Origin: Candidatus Latescibacterota bacterium
GTDB taxonomy: Bacteria; JAAXHH01
Assembly: GCA_012270975.1 (NCBI GenBank)
Contig: JAAXHH010000067.1
Coordinates: 1-32,711, forward strand
Reading direction: 5' to 3'
Length of the DNA: 32,711 nt
Shown in pieces: positions 16,058-23,431 of this stretch. The notes beneath the pieces are model-generated. The model had not been told where the DNA came from. It saw only the letters and a program-made list of their open reading frames with translations, and made no database searches. The translations under genes and the position numbers were made by a program. Numbering within the stretch: position 1 is the stretch's first letter; the number at the start of each line of letters is the position of its first letter.

Positions 16058-16996
16058 ATGAAGCTACTCGATCGTTTCCTCGACGGCGACCGGATCGCCC
16101 TGTCCCGCGTCATCACCCTGTTGGAAAACGACAGAGACCGGCGTTCCGCCATACTGGACTTGCTGTATCCCCGGTCCGGAAAAGCCCGCCGTATCGGCGT
16201 TACGGGGCCGCCCGGGGTCGGCAAGAGTACCCTTACGGACCGCCTGACGTCCGCTTTGCGCAAGAATGGACGCACCGTGGGCGTCATTGCCGTTGACCCG
16301 ACCAGTCCCTTCAGCGGCGGGGCGCTGCTCGGCGACCGGCTTCGCATGCAGAGTGCATGGGACGACCCGGAAGTCTACGTGCGCAGCCAGGCCGACCGAA
16401 GCCACGCCGGCGGCCTGTCCGAGGCGACCCCGCACGCCATGACGGCCCTTGACGCCTTCGGCAAAGACGTTATCATTGTGGAGACCGTGGGCGTGGGGCA
16501 ATCCGCCCTCGACGTGTCCGAAGTCAGCGATACCACCGTCGTCCTGCTGACCCCGGAATCGGGCGACAGCATACAGGCCATGAAGGCCGGGCTGATGGAA
16601 ATCGCCGACGTGCTGGTCGTGAACAAAGAAGACCGGGAAGGAGCCGGCCGGTTCGCCTCCGAACTCCAGATGATCGTGGACATGGGGCGCTGGGACGACG
16701 GCTGGAAACCGCCCGTCCTCCGGGTCAGCGCACGGGACAATACCGGGATGGACGGCCTGTACGAACAACTGGCCGCCCATGGAGACTACCTCTCCGGCGA
16801 GGGCCGGCTGGAGAAACGCCGGCTTCGCCAGGGCCGCTCGGCCATACAGCGCGCGCTCGGCGAATTGTGGCGCGGCAGGCTGACGGAGCTTCGCGACGGG
16901 GACGACACGCTCGACCGCCTTTCCGAACGCGTGGCCCGGAGGGAAATCCAGCCCCTCGCGGCCGCCCGGGAGATCATGGACAGCCTGTCGATATGA
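16058..16996 (+). CDS. meaB: MeaB/ArgK-type G3E GTPase, chaperone of methylmalonyl-CoA mutase
   Basis: This 312-residue GTPase gates loading of adenosylcobalamin into methylmalonyl-CoA mutase and protects the enzyme from inactivation. Seen are P-loop GPPGVGKST at 50-58, the AVDPTSPFSGGALLGDR switch region, ETVGVGQS, and the base-specificity motif NKED. The C-terminal helical part is the dimerisation arm. Length and motifs fit MeaB rather than HypB or UreG. It begins 14 bp after recJ and is followed 83 bp later by a B12-binding mutase subunit, which supports the assignment. The large catalytic mutase subunit is not in this window. Confidence 0.95.
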   Translation: MKLLDRFLDGDRIALSRVITLLENDRDRRSAILDLLYPRSGKARRIGVTGPPGVGKSTLTDRLTSALRKNGRTVGVIAVDPTSPFSGGALLGDRLRMQSAWDDPEVYVRSQADRSHAGGLSEATPHAMTALDAFGKDVIIVETVGVGQSALDVSEVSDTTVVLLTPESGDSIQAMKAGLMEIADVLVVNKEDREGAGRFASELQMIVDMGRWDDGWKPPVLRVSARDNTGMDGLYEQLAAHGDYLSGEGRLEKRRLRQGRSAIQRALGELWRGRLTELRDGDDTLDRLSERVARREIQPLAAAREIMDSLSI

Positions 16997-17016
16997 CGCG
17001 GAGGTGCCTGAGCCCG

Positions 17017-17079
17017 CGCAGTTTCGCGGGCCGGGAGAGAACGATCGACCGCGGTTTCGCGGGTTGAGAGAGATCGATC
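17017..17079. repeat. 33-bp imperfect tandem repeat, two copies
   Basis: CGCAGTTTCGCGGG begins at 17017 and CGCGGTTTCGCGGG at 17050. Each is followed by a GAGAGA and GATCGA segment. The pair fills the gap between meaB and the B12-binding subunit, and the second copy supplies the bases just before that gene's ATG at 17080. Confidence 0.6.
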
Positions 17080-17496
17080 ATGGCAGAAAACATTCGCGTG
17101 CTCGTAGCCAAGTCGGGCCTGGACGGCCATGACCGCGGCGCCAAGGTGGTGGCGAGCGCGCTCAGGGACGCCGGCATGGAGGTGATCTACACCGGGCTCC
17201 GGCAGACGCCCGAAATGATCGTGGAAGCGGCCATCCAGGAGGACGTGGACGTGGTCGCCCTCAGCATCCTGTCCGGCGCCCACATGACCATTTTCCCCCG
17301 CGTGATGAATCTGTTGCGGGAAAAGGGCGTCCTTCACATGCTGCTCACCGGCGGCGGGATCATTCCCAAGGCCGATGCGGAGGAGCTTGCGAGACTGGGC
17401 GTGGGGAAGCTGTTCGGACCAGGGACTTCGACGCGCGACATCATCGCCTACATCCGGGAGGAAGTGGGGCGACGCCGCGTGGAGGATGATATTTAG
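17080..17496 (+). CDS. Methylmalonyl-CoA mutase B12-binding subunit
   Basis: This 138-residue protein is a stand-alone cobalamin-binding domain. The signature DGHDRG at 15-20 provides H17, the lower axial ligand to cobalt, followed by LSGAHM and LLTGGGIIP, which shape the nucleotide-tail pocket. As a separate chain it must pair with a large TIM-barrel subunit to convert methylmalonyl-CoA and succinyl-CoA into one another. Split mutases of this kind are known in archaea and several bacterial phyla. The neighbouring MeaB is its usual partner. The large subunit must lie elsewhere in the genome. The last codons are the seed of the 68-bp tandem repeat that follows. Confidence 0.93.
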   Translation: MAENIRVLVAKSGLDGHDRGAKVVASALRDAGMEVIYTGLRQTPEMIVEAAIQEDVDVVALSILSGAHMTIFPRVMNLLREKGVLHMLLTGGGIIPKADAEELARLGVGKLFGPGTSTRDIIAYIREEVGRRRVEDDI

Positions 17497-17696
17497 GCCG
17501 CACCGGACCGCGGTTCGAAGACGCGGCGGATCGAAGGTGCGGCGTAGTCGAGGATGATGTTCAGGGCGCGCCGGACCGCGGATTCAAGACGCGGTGGATC
17601 GAAGACGCGGCGCAGTCGAGGATGAGATTCAGGCCGCGCCGGACCGCGGTTCCAAGAGGCGGCGGATCCAAGACGCGGCGGATCGGCATTGAGCCA
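17497..17696. repeat. 68-bp tandem repeat, about three copies, arising at the end of the B12-binding gene
   Basis: The motif CCGGACCGCGG recurs at 17503, 17571 and 17639, giving a period of exactly 68 bp with scattered substitutions; the third copy degrades toward 17690. Each unit ends in GTCGAGGATGA-type sequence that closely matches the last codons and stop of the preceding gene (17478-17496). The array therefore probably began as a copy of that gene end. It fills the whole gap before the amidohydrolase. Confidence 0.85.
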
Positions 17697-17707
17697 TGGA
17701 GGGTTAC

Positions 17708-19414
17708 ATGCGGAAATCTTTACTGGCAGTGGCGGTTGCAGGCTTGATGACATTGGTGTGGTCTGCCGGCGGCGAGGCGCAGGTGCGCAAGTCGACCGCG
17801 GACCTGGTACTGAAGAACGGCACGGTGTACACGATGGACGATGATCGGCCCAAAGCGCAGGCCGTGGCCGTCATCGGAAAGCGGATCGCCGTCGTGGGCG
17901 TCAACGAAGACGTGGAACCCTTCATCGGTCCCGACACCCGGGTGATCGACCTGGAAGGACAGACCGTCGTGCCCGGGTTGAAGGAAAGCCACGGCCACCT
18001 CATGAGCATCGGAGTCGCGAAGATGACCGTCGACCTGGTCGGCATTTCGGGTTACGATGAACTCATCGAACGGGTGCTGGCGGCGGCCGAGGGTGTGGAG
18101 GAGGGCGAGTGGATTACCGGCCGCGGGTGGCACGAGGAGAAGTGGACGGACCGCAGTTCGCTTACGGTCCGCGGGTTCATGACCCATCACAGGCTGAGCG
18201 AGGCCGTGCCTGATATCCCAGTATATGTGCGCAGGGCAGACGGCCATGCCGCGTTTGCCAACGCCAAAGCCATGGAACTGATGGGTATAGATCAGGACAC
18301 GCAGTCTCCCGAGGGCGGCGACATCATCAAGGACGCCGACGGCAACCCGACGGGGATACTGGTGGACAAGGCGATGGGACTGGTGCGCGTTCCCGGCTTG
18401 ACCGAAAACCAGCGGCGGCAGGCCCTCGAACTCGGCATCCAGGAATGCCTGGCCAACGGAATCACCATGTTCGACGACGCCGGGGTCGGCATGGACGGGA
18501 TCGACCTGTACAAGGAATACGCGAATGCGGGCAAACTGGACATGCGGGTCTACGTGATGGCCTCGAATCTGCACACCATGGTCGCCTTGAAAAAACCGTG
18601 GTCTCACCCGGATGGGTTTCTCACCGTCCGCGCCGTCAAGATGTACGGCGACGGGGCCCTCGGTTCGCGCGGAGCCTGGCTGCTGGAGCCCTACGAGGAC
18701 GACCCGGGCAATTCCGGATTCCCGACGACCCCGCCTGAAACGATCTACGAGGCCGCGCATTATGGCCTGGAGCATGGCTGGCAGGTGTGCACTCACGCCA
18801 TAGGCGACCGCGGAAACCGCATGATACTCGACATGTACGAGAGGGCGATGAAGGAATTCCCCCACGTGAAGGACCACCGTTTCCGCGACGAGCATACCCA
18901 GATACTGGACGAGGCCGACATCCCCCGGTTTGCCCAGCTGGGCGTGATCGCTTCGATGCAGGGAATACATGCGACCTCGGATCTTCCCTGGGCGACGGAC
19001 CGGCTCGGCCACGCCCGCACGGCGGAGGGCGGTTATGTCTGGCAGAAGCTGCTGCTGCATGGCGTGAAGATCATCAACGGAACCGACGCGCCGGTCGAAG
19101 ACGTCAGTCCCATCGCTTCGTTCTACGCCAGCGTGACCCGTGAGCGGCCCGACGGGACGCCCGAAGGCGGGATGTTCGGCGACCAGCGCATGTCGCGCCA
19201 GGAAGCCCTGCGATCCTATACGCTGGATGCGGCCTACGGTTCGTTTCACGAAGACGTGCTCGGTTCCATCGAGCACGGCAAGCTCGCGGACTTCACGGTG
19301 CTGTCGAAGGACATCATGACCGTGCCCGAGAACGAGATCCTGGATACGGAAATCGTGTATACCATCGTGGACGGCAAGGTGCGGTACGAAAGAGGGCGGC
19401 CCGCCATGCCCTGA
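17708..19414 (+). CDS. Secreted metal-dependent amidohydrolase (YtcJ-like)
   Basis: The 568-residue protein belongs to the amidohydrolase superfamily, YtcJ/amidohydrolase_3 branch, which hydrolyses amide or related bonds with a bound metal. A signal peptide (about 1-25, ending GGEAQ) implies export. The N-terminal beta domain leads to PGLKESHGHL with the metal pair H95 and H97. Later motifs are THAIGDRGN, RDEHTQILD and NGTDAPVED, which carry the remaining His and Asp ligands, and the C-terminus returns to the beta domain. I choose ATG 17708 because GGAGGG lies just upstream; the in-frame ATG at 17696 precedes that site. The natural substrate is not predictable for this branch. An intrinsic terminator follows at 19450-19490. 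Confidence 0.92.
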   Translation: MRKSLLAVAVAGLMTLVWSAGGEAQVRKSTADLVLKNGTVYTMDDDRPKAQAVAVIGKRIAVVGVNEDVEPFIGPDTRVIDLEGQTVVPGLKESHGHLMSIGVAKMTVDLVGISGYDELIERVLAAAEGVEEGEWITGRGWHEEKWTDRSSLTVRGFMTHHRLSEAVPDIPVYVRRADGHAAFANAKAMELMGIDQDTQSPEGGDIIKDADGNPTGILVDKAMGLVRVPGLTENQRRQALELGIQECLANGITMFDDAGVGMDGIDLYKEYANAGKLDMRVYVMASNLHTMVALKKPWSHPDGFLTVRAVKMYGDGALGSRGAWLLEPYEDDPGNSGFPTTPPETIYEAAHYGLEHGWQVCTHAIGDRGNRMILDMYERAMKEFPHVKDHRFRDEHTQILDEADIPRFAQLGVIASMQGIHATSDLPWATDRLGHARTAEGGYVWQKLLLHGVKIINGTDAPVEDVSPIASFYASVTRERPDGTPEGGMFGDQRMSRQEALRSYTLDAAYGSFHEDVLGSIEHGKLADFTVLSKDIMTVPENEILDTEIVYTIVDGKVRYERGRPAMP

Positions 19415-19449
19415 ACGGGTTGACCGAGGTACAAACAAGTTGCGCAGGG

Positions 19450-19490
19450 AACGGGGAGGGAACCCGAAGGGGGCTTTCCCCGTTCTTTTT
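19450..19490 (+). terminator. Intrinsic terminator after the amidohydrolase
   Basis: AACGGGGA (19450-19457) pairs with TCCCCGTT (19477-19484), and CTTTTT follows. It lies 36 bases after the amidohydrolase stop codon and separates that gene from the lolA-rimO-bamD-nadD cluster. Confidence 0.8.
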
Positions 19491-19531
19491 ATCAGGAGCA
19501 TGTTAACGGAACATCCTTCGACACGGTTGTT

Positions 19532-19600
19532 CGCGGGCGGCCTGGTCTGCGCGGGCGGCCTGGTCTGCGCGGGCGGCCTGGTCTGCGCGGGCGGCCTGGT
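19532..19600. repeat. 18-bp tandem repeat, 3.8 copies
   Basis: The unit CGCGGGCGGCCTGGTCTG repeats exactly at 19532, 19550 and 19568, with a 15-base partial copy at 19586. The last bases of the array form the left arm of the hairpin that follows. The array lies in the 333-bp gap between the amidohydrolase and the LolA-like gene. That gap also holds a terminator and a weak promoter candidate but no gene I can support. Confidence 0.95.
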
Positions 19601-19626
19601 GAGCCTGACCCGCCTGGCTCACCAGG
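19595..19626. other. Perfect 11-bp inverted repeat at the end of the 18-bp array
   Basis: CCTGGTGAGCC (19595-19605) and GGCTCACCAGG (19616-19626) are perfect reverse complements around a 10-base loop. No T-run follows, so it is not a standard terminator. It could fold in RNA or DNA upstream of the LolA-like gene. Confidence 0.8.
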
Positions 19627-19665
19627 TCCATCTGGTCCGTGCGGTCCGCTTACCGGCGGCAACCC

Positions 19666-19694
19666 TTGACGCAGGCGCGCATCCGGTGCATATT
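19666..19694 (+). promoter_or_regulatory. Possible promoter of the lolA-rimO-bamD-nadD cluster
   Basis: TTGACG (19666-19671) is followed after 17 bases by CATATT (19689-19694), part of a TGCATATTTT stretch. Transcription would begin near 19701, about 47 bases before the LolA-like gene. Confidence 0.35.
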
Positions 19695-19747
19695 TTCAGG
19701 CTTGCATCCGAAGTGATCTGTCCGGGGATCTCGCGAAGGGAGGCGGC

Positions 19748-20425
19748 ATGGCCGCGCATCTCTGGTTCTGCCTGTTGACCGGCCTGATGGCGCTTCAGGG
19801 ATATGGAGCGCCGGGGGAGCTTCATTCGGCGGAAGCCGTCACCGGCATGATGCGTCAGCGGCTGGAAGGCCTGAGTTCGCTGTCGGCCCGGTATTCCGTT
19901 ACGACGTACGCGGCCGTGCTCGACCGGCGGAGCGAAACCGAGGGCCGCCTTTTTCTGCAGCGGGACAAGAACCTTCTGCGCCTTGAAGAGGCCGATCAGA
20001 CCATCGTTTCCGACGGTGAATCGCTATGGACATATGTGCACGGAAACCGGCAGGTGATCGTGTCGCCGGCGCAGGATGGCGCGGCGGGGACGCGGCCAGG
20101 CCGTTCAGGCCGGTCAAGCCGGCCGGACGATTTTATTTTCAATTACTCGAACCAGTACCGGTATGATCTGGAGGGCAGGGAACCGGTCGATGAAACGCCA
20201 TGCTACGTGCTCGGGCTTACCGCCGTCGCGCCGACGGACGGCATTCCCGCGTTGCGCATATGGGTGGACGAAGGGACCTGGCTTACGAAGAAGGTAGTGT
20301 ATACAGACGACATGGGGTCCGAAACCACCCTGCGTTTCATGGATTTTCAACTGAACCCGGAGCTCCCTCCGGGGTTGTTCACGATGACGACGCCCGAGGA
20401 CGTCGAATGGGTCGACCTGCGTTGA
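19748..20425 (+). CDS. LolA-like outer-membrane lipoprotein carrier
   Basis: The 225-residue protein has an N-terminal signal peptide (about 1-21) and the unclosed beta-barrel pattern of LolA, the periplasmic chaperone that ferries lipoproteins to the outer membrane. Recognisable stretches are GRLFLQRDKNLLRLEE, IVSDGESLWTYV and the closing LRIWVDEGTWLTKKV with FMDFQLNPELPPGLF. Residues around 115-125 (PGRSGRSSRP) are a loop made of three 9-bp repeats at 20097-20123. The ATG at 19748 has GGGAGG four bases upstream. It leads a plus-strand run with rimO 30 bp downstream and then bamD, a sensible pairing with another envelope lipoprotein gene. A related carrier of the DUF4292/LolA-like group remains possible. 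Confidence 0.8.
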   Translation: MAAHLWFCLLTGLMALQGYGAPGELHSAEAVTGMMRQRLEGLSSLSARYSVTTYAAVLDRRSETEGRLFLQRDKNLLRLEEADQTIVSDGESLWTYVHGNRQVIVSPAQDGAAGTRPGRSGRSSRPDDFIFNYSNQYRYDLEGREPVDETPCYVLGLTAVAPTDGIPALRIWVDEGTWLTKKVVYTDDMGSETTLRFMDFQLNPELPPGLFTMTTPEDVEWVDLR

Positions 20426-20455
20426 AAGACGCCGGGTAAAGCGCGGAGAGAGATT

Positions 20456-21844
20456 TTGCCCAATATCAGTCTCGCCAGCCTGGGCTGTTCGAAGAACCTG
20501 GTGGATTCCGAAGTCATGCTGGGCCAGCTGACCCGGGCCGGATACACCGTGGTGACCGACCACGGAGACGCGGATGTCATCATCGTGAACACCTGCGCGT
20601 TCATCGGTCCCGCCAAGGAAGAGTCCATCGAAACGATACTGGACCTGGCCCGGTTCAAAGAAGACGGCCGGTGCAGTTCGCTCGTGGTCACCGGATGCAT
20701 GGCGCAACGGTACGCCCACGGCCTGGTCACCGAGATGCCGGAGGTGGATGCCGTCATAGGCGTGCATCAATATCCGCAAATCGCGCAGCTGCTAGACCGA
20801 ATGCAGGACCGGCACGAGACCCTGCGGGAAATACGACGGCAGCCGCTGCCCACCGACTATTCCTATCCCCGGCTCATTACCACGCCCCGTCATTCCGTCT
20901 ACCTGAAGATTGCCGAGGGATGCGACCGAAGATGCACGTTCTGCATCATCCCGGCCATCCGGGGCAGCCAGCGAAGCCGGACCGTCGAATCCCTCGTGGA
21001 AGAGGCCCGGACGCTTGCCGGGCAGGGCGCCGTGGAACTGAACCTGATCTCCCAGGACACCACCTGGTACGGCAAAGACCTGGCGGCACCGGCCAGGCTG
21101 GAGGACCTGCTCGCCGCGCTGAACGGCGTGGAGGGCGTACGCTGGATCCGGGCGCTGTACAATCACCCCGTGCGGTTCACCGACGCGTTGATCCACGCCT
21201 TCGCCGACCTGGAACAGGTGTGCAACTATATCGACATGCCGCTGCAGCACATATCGGATCCCATGCTCGAGCGCATGAACCGGGAAACGACGTCGAAGGA
21301 GACGCGCGCGCTCCTCAAACGGATCCGCGCACGGATACCGGACGCGACGCTGAGAACCACCTTCATCGTGGGCTTCCCGGGAGAGACGGAGGAGGACTTC
21401 GAGCAGCTCTTCGATTTCGTGGAAGAAACGCGGTTCGACCGCATGGGCGTATTCCAGTATTCGAGGGAAGAACAGACGCCGGCCGCCCGATACGACGGAC
21501 AGGTTCCCGATGCCGTCAAGCAGGAGCGATACGACCGGCTCATGGCCCTGCAGCGCAGGATATCGCTCGAGCGCAACCAGGCCTTCGTGGGAAAGACGAT
21601 CGACGTGCTGATCGACGAGCGGACGGAAGAAGGGAATTACAGCGGACGCACCGCCGCCGATGCGCCGGAGGTAGACAACGAGGTGCTGGTCTCCGGTGAA
21701 AACCTTACCCCCGGCGACTTCGTTTCCGTGGATATCACCGACGCCATGGAATACGATCTGATCGGCACGGTGTCCACGGGGATTCCGACGCCCGTCGCGC
21801 AGGACAAACAAACTTATCCCGCCCAGTGGGGGGCGCCGGTATGA
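20456..21844 (+). CDS. rimO: Ribosomal protein uS12 methylthiotransferase RimO
   Basis: The 462-residue radical-SAM enzyme adds a methylthio group to the conserved aspartate of ribosomal protein S12. The N-terminal UPF0004 domain begins SLGCSKNLVDSE, diagnostic for RimO against MiaB, and supplies C11, C47 and C81 for the auxiliary iron-sulfur cluster. The radical-SAM motif CDRRCTFC gives C156, C160 and C163. The C-terminal ~70 residues form a TRAM domain. The start is TTG at 20456, with GGAGAG five bases upstream; no ATG fits. Its stop codon overlaps the ATG of the BamD-type gene (ATGA), so translation is probably coupled. Confidence 0.95.
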   Translation: MPNISLASLGCSKNLVDSEVMLGQLTRAGYTVVTDHGDADVIIVNTCAFIGPAKEESIETILDLARFKEDGRCSSLVVTGCMAQRYAHGLVTEMPEVDAVIGVHQYPQIAQLLDRMQDRHETLREIRRQPLPTDYSYPRLITTPRHSVYLKIAEGCDRRCTFCIIPAIRGSQRSRTVESLVEEARTLAGQGAVELNLISQDTTWYGKDLAAPARLEDLLAALNGVEGVRWIRALYNHPVRFTDALIHAFADLEQVCNYIDMPLQHISDPMLERMNRETTSKETRALLKRIRARIPDATLRTTFIVGFPGETEEDFEQLFDFVEETRFDRMGVFQYSREEQTPAARYDGQVPDAVKQERYDRLMALQRRISLERNQAFVGKTIDVLIDERTEEGNYSGRTAADAPEVDNEVLVSGENLTPGDFVSVDITDAMEYDLIGTVSTGIPTPVAQDKQTYPAQWGAPV

Positions 21845-22755
21845 GGGTTCTGCCTGGACGCCGCCAGCCTGGACGCCGCCTGTCTGAATATCACCAGCCT
21901 GGACAGCGCCTGTCCGAACGCCGCACCAGGATTCCGCTTATAGGGATTCTGCTCGCCCTGTTCGTCCTTTCGGCATGCAGTCCGCCCGACCTGGATCCGG
22001 CGTGGACCGCGGAAGAACTGTACGACTACGGAATGGAGCGCGTGGAACAGGAAGACTGGCTGGATGCCCTGGACGCCTTCAGGGCCATCACCCTCAGTCA
22101 TTCCGGAAGCGACATCGTGGACGATGCCCTGTACCACCAGGGCGTAACGCACATCAAGCTGGAGGAATACCCGCTTGCCGTCGTCGTATTCCGCCGGTTG
22201 ATCACCGATTTTCCCCAGAGCCCGTTCAGCGATGAAAGCCAGTACCAACTGGCCTACGCCACGTTCCTTCAGTCCAATCCACCCCATCTCACGCAGGACA
22301 AGACCTTCGAAGCCATCCGCGAACTCCAGTTCTTCCTGGACGAGTACCCCGACAGCGAGTGGAGCGCGGAAGTCCACGAGTTGCTGCAGGAGTGTTTCGA
22401 CAAAGTCGCCGAGAAAGACTATCGCATCGGCAACCTCTACTTCAAGATGAAGGACTGGGAAGCGGCCCGGCTCTATTACGGAGAGCTGCTGGAGATGTAT
22501 CCCATGAGCAACTGGGCTTCCCGGGCGCAGTACGAAATCGCCGAAAGCTACGCAAGGGAAGGAAAATACCGGGAGGCCATCGAACAGTTCGATATCTTCA
22601 TCCAGAGCTTTCCCGGTAACGAACTGTCGGAAGAGGCCGGAAAGCGGCTCGAGAACCTGAGAAGCAGCTACGTGGAAGCACCCGCAGCCGGGGACGGCCC
22701 GGTTTCCACGGACGGATCCTCACCGGCTGAGTTCGGGAGCGGAAACACACCGTGA
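21841..22755 (+). CDS. bamD: BamD/YfiO-type outer-membrane assembly lipoprotein
   Basis: The 304-residue protein is a TPR lipoprotein of the BamD family, part of the machine that folds beta-barrels into the outer membrane. The lipobox LSAC places the lipidated cysteine at residue 46. Five TPR-like helix pairs follow, with signs such as DALYHQGVTHIKLEEYPLA, FPQSPFSDESQYQLAYA and EYPDSEWSAEVHELL. The start overlaps the rimO stop (ATGA). It produces an unusually long, Arg-rich stretch of about 30 residues before the hydrophobic signal core, containing a 10-residue repeat (QPGRRLSEYH, QPGQRLSERR) made by a 30-bp tandem repeat. No later ATG, GTG or TTG precedes the lipobox. The last 30 residues are low-complexity. 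The nadD start overlaps the stop codon. Confidence 0.88.
   Translation: MRVLPGRRQPGRRLSEYHQPGQRLSERRTRIPLIGILLALFVLSACSPPDLDPAWTAEELYDYGMERVEQEDWLDALDAFRAITLSHSGSDIVDDALYHQGVTHIKLEEYPLAVVVFRRLITDFPQSPFSDESQYQLAYATFLQSNPPHLTQDKTFEAIRELQFFLDEYPDSEWSAEVHELLQECFDKVAEKDYRIGNLYFKMKDWEAARLYYGELLEMYPMSNWASRAQYEIAESYAREGKYREAIEQFDIFIQSFPGNELSEEAGKRLENLRSSYVEAPAAGDGPVSTDGSSPAEFGSGNTP
21862..21924. repeat. 30-bp tandem repeat in the 5' end of bamD
   Basis: CAGCCTGGACGCCGCCTGTC near 21867 is followed 30 bp later by CAGCCTGGACAGCGCCTGTC, and a shorter related piece (CCTGGACGCCGC) precedes them. The repeats are in frame and encode the 10-residue Arg-rich repeat upstream of the lipoprotein signal core. Confidence 0.75.
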
Positions 22756-23363
22756 AAATCCGCCGGCTGGGTGTTTACGGGGGAACGTTCGACCCGATTC
22801 ACACCGGCCATCTGGTCATTGCCCGGGGCGTTGTCGAGCACTGCGCCCTCGACCGGCTCCTGTTCGTACCATCCGCCCGCCCCCCGCACAAACAGGGCCA
22901 CGCCATCGCCCCGCCGGACGACCGGTACCGCATGGCGGAACTGGCCGCCCGGCTCGACCCCCGGCTCGAGGTCTCCGACATCGAGATCAACCGCCCCGGG
23001 TTGTCTTACACCGTGGACACGCTGGACGAACTGCAGAGGATCTACGGTGCGTCGACCCGTATCTACCTCGTCCTCGGGGCCGACAGCCTCCTCGAGATCG
23101 ACACCTGGTATGCGCCGGACCGGCTGTTCGATCTCGCAACGGTCGTGACGGTCCCGCGGCCGGGCAAAGAGCTTGCCGGAGTGGACCCGCGCTGGGGCGA
23201 CCGGGTGACCGCCATCCATCTCCCCGAAATCGACATCTCGTCCACGGACATACGCCGCCGCGCAGCGCAAGGGCTTCCCATTGCCCACCTGGTCCCGGAA
23301 GAAGTGGCGGGGTACATCGAGGAACGTGGTCTCTACGGAGATTGCGCGGCGGGCGAGGGATAG
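22752..23363 (+). CDS. nadD: Nicotinate-nucleotide adenylyltransferase NadD
   Basis: The 203-residue enzyme joins nicotinate mononucleotide to AMP from ATP, forming deamido-NAD in NAD synthesis. The nucleotidyltransferase signature GGTFDPIHTGHL is at 10-21, and the second motif ISSTDIRRR near residue 165 holds the phosphate-binding residues. PPHKQ after the second strand is also typical. The start is GTG at 22752, which overlaps the bamD stop codon as GTGA, so the two are translationally coupled. It converges on coaE, with 68 bp between them; a short GC hairpin there (GACCGCC/GGCGGTC, 23393-23408) lacks a T-run. Confidence 0.95.
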   Translation: MKIRRLGVYGGTFDPIHTGHLVIARGVVEHCALDRLLFVPSARPPHKQGHAIAPPDDRYRMAELAARLDPRLEVSDIEINRPGLSYTVDTLDELQRIYGASTRIYLVLGADSLLEIDTWYAPDRLFDLATVVTVPRPGKELAGVDPRWGDRVTAIHLPEIDISSTDIRRRAAQGLPIAHLVPEEVAGYIEERGLYGDCAAGEG

Positions 23364-23431
23364 GCAGCCAGGCTTGTCATGCGGGCGAACGAGACCGCCC
23401 CGGCGGTCCAGCGGATCGGGGCCTCAGGGTC

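Noticed and set aside
17497..17696. A possible CRISPR array.
   Set aside because: The units are contiguous 68-bp tandem copies with no unique spacers between conserved repeats, and no cas gene is near. The same holds for the other arrays.
19440..19778. A 112-codon frame that translates the 18-bp repeat as AGGLVC repeats.
   Set aside because: It starts at TTG inside a terminator, overlaps the start of the LolA-like gene, and has no other coding sign.
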